From positions 1-28,932 of IMG/VR virus record IMGVR_UViG_3300020021_000042: DNA of 28,932 nt; one strand, given 5' to 3'. The notes below the pieces were generated by a model. That model ran no database searches. It was given only the letters and a program-made list of their open reading frames with translations, and had not been told where the DNA came from. Positions 1 to 6,883 of the stretch are shown in pieces (positions within the stretch are counted from its first letter, which is position 1; every line of letters begins with the position of its first letter). A program made the translations under genes and the position numbers. The DNA is from a virus.

Positions 1-1378
1 CTAATCCACCAGAGTCAGTGACGAGCATGCCGGGAACCACGCTGGTGACGCTGGTGACTGTGATAGCGGTGGCACCGGCGGCGGTGTCTCCCGATGAAGT
101 TTTGGTGATCTGATTTGCGACGGTAGCCGCGAGCCATTTGCTGCCATCAAACACGAGGCCACCGAGGCTATTAAGGGCAGAAGCACTCCATACCGGCTTG
201 TTTGCGCCTGTCGCCTGATTGATCGTGTATCCACTGATTAGATCGACGGCCTGCGATACATTATTGCTGCCGTCTTTGGTGATATGATCGGCGGTCGAGA
301 AATCGAACCAAAATCCGGGTGGATGATAGGTCAGACTGGTTGCATCATCAATCGTTCCTGTGAGATTTGCGCTCAGGGTGATCGTGTTGTCAGTGATGCT
401 TTGGATCCAGGTTTGGTCTGGAATGCCCGTCCCAACCACGGTGCCATAGACCTGGAGGCCAGTTGCGTCCTCGAGGATGATAACAGCCTGCCCGGACGAT
501 GAGCTACCGGACGTGGTAATCGTGACATCAGGAAACAGCAGATCAGGACTTGTGGGCTTTGAAACATCCCGGATCAGGCAATCGACATGATCGCCTGAAA
601 TCGGTCCCTGAGATGGTGCCGAGATCGTGATGGTGGCCGTGCGATCGGTAGTTTCGGTATAGTCTGGCTTGGCGAAGAAGTTGAGCGTAATCGGATTCGC
701 AGCCCCCTTCTTCACCGTCAGCACACTGGTGCCGTCGAACGTCAGGAACGGATCGAGCAGGCAGGCGTCGGCCAGACCCTGGGCAAGAGTCCGGTCCCAT
801 CCTGCCGTGTCGAAGTCGGTTCCGGTCACAGTGATTGTGATACCGGCTGGATACGTGTCCATCAGCACAGAGGGATAGTTAATGCAGAACCCGGCGACAT
901 CTCCCTCGCGCACTACGGTATCGCCGTAAATGCTCCAGTTAAGGATGCCTGCGGCGTAACTGCCAGTGACAACCCATGTATCGTTGCCGAGGTTTTCGAT
1001 CTCGACGAAGGTGCCATTAGTGTAGGACGAAAGAGTTGCCACCGTCCCGTTAATGATCGTGCCGCCTCCAAATGTCTGAAATAGGACTTGCCCTGTACTG
1101 CCTTGGTAAACGCGCGTCTTGAACCCTCGTGGAAAACTCCTCGGCAGGTAAAAGTCCATATTGAGCACGTTGGTCGCAACGATGCTTCGTCCCACGTCGC
1201 TTATCTGAAGTGTGTAGCTATCTGTTATATGGCGAACTGGCGGCGGAATTTTCTTGAGCGTGGTCCCGTCGAACTCCAGATCAGGTCCGGGCAGGATCGT
1301 GCTGCCTACCGCCGCAGAGGCGCCTGCATTGCCAAGTAGCGTTGTAGCAGGAAGTGGTGTGCGTGGCTGGTACGCCAT
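1..1378 (-). CDS. Tail fibre/depolymerase-like protein, partial (second copy of the GH16 protein's N-terminal modules)
   Basis: This frame is open without a stop from an ATG at 1378 to the left edge, giving 459 codons; the C-terminus lies outside the window. Its ATG overlaps the TAA of the upstream GH16 gene by one base (TAATG). Module order matches that protein: an N-terminal tail-fibre segment with LLGN, a short module with FYLPRSFPRGFKTRVYQG and EIENLGNDTWVV, a Calx-beta-like stretch (TFDG...LTVKKGAANPITLNFF), a beta module ending TITLSANLTGTI, and the start of a LamG-like domain with PPGFWFDFSTA, GYTINQATGANKP and ALNSLGGLVFDG. The last visible residues start another beta module that interrupts the LamG domain. 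It is inferred to be a receptor-binding or polysaccharide-degrading tail protein; whether it has a catalytic domain cannot be seen. Confidence 0.85.
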   Translation of the reverse strand, partial: MAYQPRTPLPATTLLGNAGASAAVGSTILPGPDLEFDGTTLKKIPPPVRHITDSYTLQISDVGRSIVATNVLNMDFYLPRSFPRGFKTRVYQGSTGQVLFQTFGGGTIINGTVATLSSYTNGTFVEIENLGNDTWVVTGSYAAGILNWSIYGDTVVREGDVAGFCINYPSVLMDTYPAGITITVTGTDFDTAGWDRTLAQGLADACLLDPFLTFDGTSVLTVKKGAANPITLNFFAKPDYTETTDRTATITISAPSQGPISGDHVDCLIRDVSKPTSPDLLFPDVTITTSGSSSSGQAVIILEDATGLQVYGTVVGTGIPDQTWIQSITDNTITLSANLTGTIDDATSLTYHPPGFWFDFSTADHITKDGSNNVSQAVDLISGYTINQATGANKPVWSASALNSLGGLVFDGSKWLAATVANQITKTSSGDTAAGATAITVTSVTSVVPGMLVTDSGGL

Positions 1379-4300
1379 TACAGCGCCCCCAGAGCGTGGA
1401 GATAGACGTACAAAAGGCTGTAAAGATCGCGTGCATCGTCAGCTGTGAGGAAAACCCCGCCGTGAAAGCAGGCCGTTTGATAATTGCTGTTCGCCATATA
1501 CATATTGGTTGACGAAAGTGTGGCGTGTTGGTTCGCCGCCACATAGTTTCCTGAGCCAGCGACACCATTATTTCCGGAGGAGAAGTTGCCATTAATGTAT
1601 GTGTAGGCCCATGCGAAGTTTCGTGATGACATGATATGGCAATTTGCCGCCGTCTGATTGGCCGGAACGGTGTTTGTCCCCAGGCCAACCTGTAGAATAT
1701 TATCATATATTCCACCGTTCCAGTTAGCGGTGGCGCCCAGATTATAAACCAGGAGTTTCCCGAGATTGGTGGGTTGAATATAATAGGCCGCACAGCCAAC
1801 GGTTCCGACCGAGGTCGATTGCGGTGCCCCACTGACATTATTAATCACCGAGCCAATATGGTTGTTAGACTGCGTAAGGGTAAATCCAGCGGTCGCAAGA
1901 GCTTTTCCTGTGTCAATATACGACACTCCTGAGTCACCTGTATAACCGCGGTCTGTTTGAAAGGCTGGCGACCCGACCACCGATCCCACATTGGACGGGC
2001 TCTTCCAGTTGATCCTGCCAGCCTGCGCATCATGAGCGGCTGGTATATAGAGGAAGTCGAGAGCGTCCCAGAACGATAGCCCGAACCCCGTCCTATAGGT
2101 CTTCAGACTGGAAATGAGTGCATTGATCAATGTGGTGCGCGGCCCGCTTGGTTGCACTGACATTGCCGCCAGCAGGGCGGTCGTTTCCGCCTGAGTACTG
2201 CCAGACACCGATGGAGATTGCTGCTTCTTCCTGAGAGCAACCACATGATCGACGTATAACGGAATATGCGTCACGCCGTCCCACGCTCCGCTGCCGATAA
2301 ATGTAAAATTATTGTCGATATCCATGCACCAAAAAATAGGGGTATCATCCAGTGACGTAACACGGCGAACGAATTCCCGGTTCACGAAAAGATCAAGATA
2401 ATTGGGTGTTATCTCACACCCGATCAACATATGCTCTGCCCAAAGCGGTCCGAACGTATCTTGGCACGGGCTCGTGTTAAACGTGTTGTTATTATTAGAT
2501 ACGTGGCCCGGGTTACCCCACAAATTCAGCGACCCGGAAGCAAAGGCATTGGACTCTTGTTCCAGAATATCAAGTTCCGGCGGCCACGGTGCCCCATAAA
2601 TCGGCTGGTCTACTGCCACTGTTAGCCAAAATGCGGGCCACGCCCCGCTCACGGCGCTTACCTTCATCCGGCATTCGTAATAGCCGTGCATCATTCTAAA
2701 TTCTTGTTGATTGGTCGGAAGGCCTCCAATAGCCGATCTGACGCCAGCTCCGCCGGCGGTCAACGCCGTCTGCATGACCGGAGGTGTTGGTGACAGCGTC
2801 ATAAGAAGCTGACCCGTTTCGGCTCCAGCCGATTTGTCGAGCGCAAACGGGTTATAAGGAACCCACGGCGCATAAGACGGATCGGGGTAAAAAGTATTGA
2901 AATCTATATAGCCAAATGCCGTATTGTTGTACGGATAATTCCAGTATGTCCCTTGATTGCAGGTCCATCCCTGTGCTCCATCCCATTGCCTGAACCCGGT
3001 ACTGAAATCGTCCCTATAGATGAGATCGTAATTCGAGGCGTCCAGGTATCGCGGCTTCTTGAATGAAGGCGTTGTGAAAGTCAGGGTGGCGCCGCTCGTA
3101 ATTCCTGGAGACTGAATGGCGGTGTCAATCTCGATGTTTCCAGCCGGGTTAATCCCGATAACCGTCGTTCCCTCGGCTATTCCTGTCGTGGCCGATATCA
3201 CTTGCCCTTGGCAAATACCGGTCAGGGATGTCAGCGGTAACCTCCACGCTGGCCCCATGTCCTTATTAGCCGACTCGGGCACGCCAGCCGACACGGTGGT
3301 GGTGACCGATGCTCCCCATTTATTCGCGATATACAGGTGGACGCCTCGTAACTGCTGGGGCGTCAGCATGCGCGGAACGACGATCAACTCGAGAACGGTG
3401 AACTGCCCCGTGGAAAACGACGTACAGCCCATCTCGAATAATGTCCCGGTTTGTGCCGAAGTAAGTCCTCCAGCGCCGCTCGAACCAGTGACATTAATTG
3501 TTGTTCCAGCGGGAACCGTGGTGCCAGGGGCGGTACTAAACGGAAGAGTTGTTGAGCTTGACGCTGGACCGCAAGTAGGTCCCTGGCTTCCATTAAATGA
3601 CCCCATTACCTTACAGGAGACATGAGATCCGCCAAACGGTGGAAGTCCCAGGCTAGTGGCGTCGTCTACAGTCGCTGTAGTCGTGCCACCTTTAACAAAA
3701 TTGGCCGTCAGGGTAACCTTGAAAGTCCAGAATGGCTGCCCGTTGCACATTCCGGCGCCATCCCAATTCGTGAAGCACAGAGCAATACCATTGGCTTGAG
3801 CTTCGCTGATAGACTCGAAGTCTGAGTGTGCGTAACCGCTGTTGTGACAGCTTCCCATGAACGTGCCGTAGTTCCCGACATTGGAAGTCCCGGTATTCCT
3901 CTTCAGGACGAGAAAACGCGTGATGTGATGGTTAGCGTCGTTGAATAAGGAAAAAAGCGGCGCGCTCGTCGATGTCGCGAGATTCTGAGATGTCCCGTTG
4001 AACTGCAGGCCTCCAAGACTGTTCCACGCACTGGCGAGATAAATCGGCTTATTGCCCGTCGTAGCCTGATTGATTGTATAGCCGTTGATCTTGTCCGTCG
4101 CCGTCGCCACGCGGTTGCTACCATCCATTGTGATGCCGGTGGACGTGGAAAAGTCGAACCAAAGCCCGGGAGGTGTAAATGTCAGGGCGGTAGTAGCCGT
4201 TACTGTGCCTGTCAAATTGGCGCTCAACGTAATCGTCTTTGTTCCCGCATTGATGGCCGTAATCCACGTTAGCGCAGGAACATGTGTGTCGCCGGTCACA

Positions 4301-5235
4301 GTCATCCATTTGGTAAGCGTGGAGACATCATCCATGATGATATTCGCCTGAGAACCGGAGGCATCTGTATTAACGGTTGCCGTCACTGGGGGGAATAGTT
4401 CCGATGGGTCAGTCGGCTTCGACACATTCAAGACTGTCGTCGTAGAGCTGCTGGTCCCCAGAGATCCGACCGACGGGCTGGCTATCGTAAGGGTCACGTC
4501 CCTGTTTCCAATAGCCGTATAGGTCGGCACGACAAAAAAGCTCAAGGCTATCGGATTGATCGATCCAGGCTTGATCGTCAACGTATCCACGCCATCGAAC
4601 GTCACATTTGAATTAAGCCGGGCAATATCGGTGAGCGTCTCGACCAGATCGCGCGCGAAGCCAGCGGCGGTGACGCCGGTTCCCGTTACCCTAATTGTTG
4701 CCCCGGATGGATCGGAGAAAGCCTCTGCTGGGCGCGTGATGATAAACGTGCAGGAATCGCCTTCCTTGATGGTCGGCATCCCTGCGATAGACCATACGTC
4801 CGTGACCGAGACGCCGCCGTTGATAATAACCCATTGGTCGCTGCCAACATTCTCGATATCGACAAAATAGCCAAGTGTATTGATCCCCTGGCTAACGATC
4901 GAGCCATTTAGGATGCTAGCTCCAGTAGCCGGGATGTAATGGATTTTCCCTGCCCCGCCTTGATAGGAGCGCACCTTGAACCCCTTGCGAAGCCCGGCCG
5001 GGAGGTAATAGTTCGCGTCGCCCCCGTCAGTGCTGACAAGGCTTGTGCCGTCGTCCGATGCCATGAGGGTGACGACACCGGTCGTGCTCCTGCCCGGCCC
5101 CGGCGTGGCGCTGAGCTGGTTGCGTGTGAAGGCGGTGTAGTTACTCAGGGGTATGCCGGTCCCCAACGCAGGCGAACCCGTCGGGTTACCGTAGATAGTC
5201 CCTGGATTGATAGTCGTATTGGCTTTGTAGCTCAT
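1378..5235 (-). CDS. Modular tail protein with LamG-like and GH16 glycoside hydrolase domains (putative exopolysaccharide depolymerase)
   Basis: 1285 aa. Domains in order, approximate residues: tail-fibre N-terminus 1-70; small module 75-142 (YYLPAGLRKGFKVRSYQG, DIENVGSDQWVI); Calx-beta-like region 150-270; beta module 285-352; LamG-like domain 355-641 ending LYIANKWG, with a beta module inserted at about 510-590; another beta module 660-722; GH16 domain about 738-1002; C-terminal phage domain 1033-1285 (TTLINALISSLKTY, AAHDAQAGRINWKSP). The GH16 motif ELDILE at 886-891 carries both expected catalytic glutamates, and the preceding GYYECRMKVSAVSGAWPAFW is family-like. GH16 enzymes cleave beta-1,3 or beta-1,4 glycans; the rhizobial succinoglycan depolymerase ExoK belongs to this family. 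Role as a virion depolymerase is inferred from position. The ATG overlaps the preceding gene by four bases (ATGA). The substrate is unknown. Confidence 0.9.
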   Translation of the reverse strand: MSYKANTTINPGTIYGNPTGSPALGTGIPLSNYTAFTRNQLSATPGPGRSTTGVVTLMASDDGTSLVSTDGGDANYYLPAGLRKGFKVRSYQGGAGKIHYIPATGASILNGSIVSQGINTLGYFVDIENVGSDQWVIINGGVSVTDVWSIAGMPTIKEGDSCTFIITRPAEAFSDPSGATIRVTGTGVTAAGFARDLVETLTDIARLNSNVTFDGVDTLTIKPGSINPIALSFFVVPTYTAIGNRDVTLTIASPSVGSLGTSSSTTTVLNVSKPTDPSELFPPVTATVNTDASGSQANIIMDDVSTLTKWMTVTGDTHVPALTWITAINAGTKTITLSANLTGTVTATTALTFTPPGLWFDFSTSTGITMDGSNRVATATDKINGYTINQATTGNKPIYLASAWNSLGGLQFNGTSQNLATSTSAPLFSLFNDANHHITRFLVLKRNTGTSNVGNYGTFMGSCHNSGYAHSDFESISEAQANGIALCFTNWDGAGMCNGQPFWTFKVTLTANFVKGGTTTATVDDATSLGLPPFGGSHVSCKVMGSFNGSQGPTCGPASSSTTLPFSTAPGTTVPAGTTINVTGSSGAGGLTSAQTGTLFEMGCTSFSTGQFTVLELIVVPRMLTPQQLRGVHLYIANKWGASVTTTVSAGVPESANKDMGPAWRLPLTSLTGICQGQVISATTGIAEGTTVIGINPAGNIEIDTAIQSPGITSGATLTFTTPSFKKPRYLDASNYDLIYRDDFSTGFRQWDGAQGWTCNQGTYWNYPYNNTAFGYIDFNTFYPDPSYAPWVPYNPFALDKSAGAETGQLLMTLSPTPPVMQTALTAGGAGVRSAIGGLPTNQQEFRMMHGYYECRMKVSAVSGAWPAFWLTVAVDQPIYGAPWPPELDILEQESNAFASGSLNLWGNPGHVSNNNNTFNTSPCQDTFGPLWAEHMLIGCEITPNYLDLFVNREFVRRVTSLDDTPIFWCMDIDNNFTFIGSGAWDGVTHIPLYVDHVVALRKKQQSPSVSGSTQAETTALLAAMSVQPSGPRTTLINALISSLKTYRTGFGLSFWDALDFLYIPAAHDAQAGRINWKSPSNVGSVVGSPAFQTDRGYTGDSGVSYIDTGKALATAGFTLTQSNNHIGSVINNVSGAPQSTSVGTVGCAAYYIQPTNLGKLLVYNLGATANWNGGIYDNILQVGLGTNTVPANQTAANCHIMSSRNFAWAYTYINGNFSSGNNGVAGSGNYVAANQHATLSSTNMYMANSNYQTACFHGGVFLTADDARDLYSLLYVYLHALGAL

Positions 5236-5660
5236 GCGAGCTTACCCGTGACGATCCATACATCGCCGCCGAGATTCTCAAGATCGGCGAAATACCCGGC
5301 AGACCAGAGGCCGCCGCTCTTCGGAGTGCCGTTGATGATGGTCGCTCCGGCCCCGGCGATATAGCTGATTTGCCCAGACGCACCTTGATATGACCGAACC
5401 TTAAGCCCACTCGGCAGGCCGGCCGGGAGCGTGTAATTCACCCCCGACGTATCCGTGGTAACGAGGCTCTTTTCCCAATCGCCCGATGCAATCGTGTGAT
5501 CGCCGGTCGTTGGCGACCCTGACGGGGGCAGTGAAGCAAGAACCGATCCGCTCATCGATATGGTCGCATCGAGCGGAATGTTTTCGGGCTGCGCCGTTGC
5601 CGCCGTGGCGTTGCCGATCAAATCACCGGCATCGGCGACGAAGGATGGCGCGTACCCCAT
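5232..5660 (-). CDS. Small tail-fibre-like protein sharing a module with the GH16 protein
   Basis: 142 aa from the ATG at 5660, which follows the TGA of the upstream gene by one base. A GTG at 5687 in the same frame would give 151 aa but overlaps the upstream gene by 26 bases, so the ATG is preferred. The N-terminus (LIGNATAATAQPENIPLD) is a common phage tail-fibre style. Residues about 75-142 repeat a module of the GH16 protein: YTLPAGLPSGLKVRSYQG, then SYIAGAGATIINGTP, then ADLENLGGDVWIVTG. It contains only the fibre segment and this module, with no catalytic domain, so it may be a minimal adhesin, an adaptor or a chaperone-like subunit. The TGA overlaps the next ATG (ATGA). Function is not established. 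Confidence 0.75.
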   Translation of the reverse strand: MGYAPSFVADAGDLIGNATAATAQPENIPLDATISMSGSVLASLPPSGSPTTGDHTIASGDWEKSLVTTDTSGVNYTLPAGLPSGLKVRSYQGASGQISYIAGAGATIINGTPKSGGLWSAGYFADLENLGGDVWIVTGKLA

Positions 5661-5661
5661 A

Positions 5662-6573
5662 TCAGATCGCCACCCAGTTCCCGGCACCGTCGGAGCGAAG
5701 CGTTAGAGAGTTTTTGTTCGCCGTGATCGCGATGGCGGACGCGCCGTCTATCGTGCCAGACACCGGCGTGATGACGATATTATATGTTCCAGCCGTGCCG
5801 ATGCCGTCCTTAATCACGATGTCCTCACCGGCATTGCCGCTGGCCGCAGCAGGAATCGTCTGGTTCTTGGTTCCCGTCGAACTGCTGTTCCAGATCACCG
5901 TGAGGTCGGCTGAGGCGGCCGTGTTGGTGGTGCCACTGGGGACACTCACTATGACGGAAACCGAACTTGCGGACGACGCGGCCACGCCTTCCGATTTAAT
6001 GAACCAGTTGGAGATCCCGTCCCATTTGAGAGTGACCGAGCCAAAGGCAATCGCGATTTGATATTGCGTGGTATAGAGAATGCTTCCACTCGGCGATGAT
6101 ACGATGGTTATGGGATTACTCTCGTCGCATGTTCCGATCTCGTCGCAGATATCGATTTCCTGTCCACTGTACTCACCATCATAAATCGTGATCGTTTTCC
6201 CGCCCGAAGCTTCTGATGCCCAGGCAAACGAGGTTTGCCCGGACTCGGCTGTAAAAGTTGTTCCACTGGTAATGCGCGTAACGCCACCCGTGCCTGCTTC
6301 GACAAGCCCGGCAATTTGATTAACGCTGACATCACCGCTTTCTATTTTCCATACGCGCGTGAAGGTAATGTCCGCCGTGGTGCGATCATTGACGGTTACC
6401 ATGTCGCCGAGGCGAACACCAAGGTCTTCACAGTCAGCAAAGTAGCCATCGGTCAGAATGGCGGCGATGATGTCCGTCGGGCTGTCGTAAGACCATTGCT
6501 GGAACCCACGCGCGTTGTTGGTCGAACCGTGCGTCGAGAGCGAGAGGGCACTAATGGATGGATCATAGCTCAT
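5662..6573 (-). CDS. Tail fibre-like protein with a decoration-protein-like N-terminus and two beta repeats
   Basis: 303 aa. Residues 15-72 align by eye with the 92-aa decoration-like protein at 24814-25092 (GSTN, QWSYDSP, GYFAD, LGVRLGDMVTVND). Two repeats follow at about 100-197 and 215-303; the repeats end in the related strings LKWDGISNWFI and LRSDGAGNWVAI, a pattern seen in phage tail proteins. No enzyme motif is visible. Its ATG overlaps the TGA of the gene upstream (ATGA). It is probably a virion surface or fibre subunit; the exact role is unknown. Confidence 0.75.
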   Translation of the reverse strand: MSYDPSISALSLSTHGSTNNARGFQQWSYDSPTDIIAAILTDGYFADCEDLGVRLGDMVTVNDRTTADITFTRVWKIESGDVSVNQIAGLVEAGTGGVTRITSGTTFTAESGQTSFAWASEASGGKTITIYDGEYSGQEIDICDEIGTCDESNPITIVSSPSGSILYTTQYQIAIAFGSVTLKWDGISNWFIKSEGVAASSASSVSVIVSVPSGTTNTAASADLTVIWNSSSTGTKNQTIPAAASGNAGEDIVIKDGIGTAGTYNIVITPVSGTIDGASAIAITANKNSLTLRSDGAGNWVAI

Positions 6574-6791
6574 GGCCTTCTCGCGGGTTTAGGTTTCTCT
6601 GGATTGGGCCGGTAGGCCGTATAATTCACGCAACAACGGACATCCTCATTCGGGAAGGTGACAACTTTTCCGTTGGCGAGGAAAACGACCCAGTAAAGCG
6701 AATGCTCAATGCCGTTGTCGATCTCGGCGTGGCCGAAACCAGGACCTCTGGGTGTATCGAGGGGCAATGCGGGGTTTAGCTGTACGATCAC
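6570..6791 (-). CDS. Small conserved phage tail-region protein
   Basis: 73 aa from a GTG at 6791. I chose this start because it forms a GTGA overlap with the mini-ORF upstream, matching the coupling used throughout the operon, and because the sequence that follows (LNPALPLDTPRGPGFGHAEI, then HSLYWVVFLANGKVVTF) resembles a small protein family I recall next to phage tail genes with a typical LNPPLPLDTPKG start. A TTG at 6899 would lengthen it to 109 aa and overlap the SGNH gene by 20 bases. No signal peptide or catalytic motif is visible in this version. It ends in a basic, proline-rich tail (NPEKPKPARRP). Function is unknown. Confidence 0.65.
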   Translation of the reverse strand: MIVQLNPALPLDTPRGPGFGHAEIDNGIEHSLYWVVFLANGKVVTFPNEDVRCCVNYTAYRPNPEKPKPARRP

Positions 6792-6883
6792 TGCCACACC
6801 TGCACACAATAGAAGTTGCAAGTCCCAACTGGCCTTGTACCGGTGAAGAATAGCAGGGTAAAGAGGATGCAGATAAATCTCAT
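6788..6883 (-). CDS. 31-aa hydrophobic mini-protein, possible signal or membrane peptide
   Basis: Reading from the ATG at 6883 gives 31 codons ending in TGA at 6788. The product begins MRFICILFTLLFFTGTRPVG, a basic residue followed by a strongly hydrophobic core, then a short cysteine-containing tail (CNFYCVQVWQ). The ATG sits in an ATGA overlap with the stop of the SGNH gene, and its TGA sits in a GTGA overlap with the next gene, so it fills the interval exactly like the other coupled genes. No convincing Shine-Dalgarno sequence is visible. It could be a true small membrane peptide, a leader coupling translation to the next gene, or chance. Confidence 0.45.
   Translation of the reverse strand: MRFICILFTLLFFTGTRPVGTCNFYCVQVWQ

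Noticed and set aside
1281-1838. 185-codon minus-strand frame overlapping two tail genes
   Set aside because: It straddles the junction of the GH16 gene and the left-edge gene in another frame and shows no recognisable sequence; the two in-frame genes explain the region.
3116-3625. 169-codon plus-strand open frame
   Set aside because: Antisense to the GH16 protein's LamG and beta modules; no independent support.
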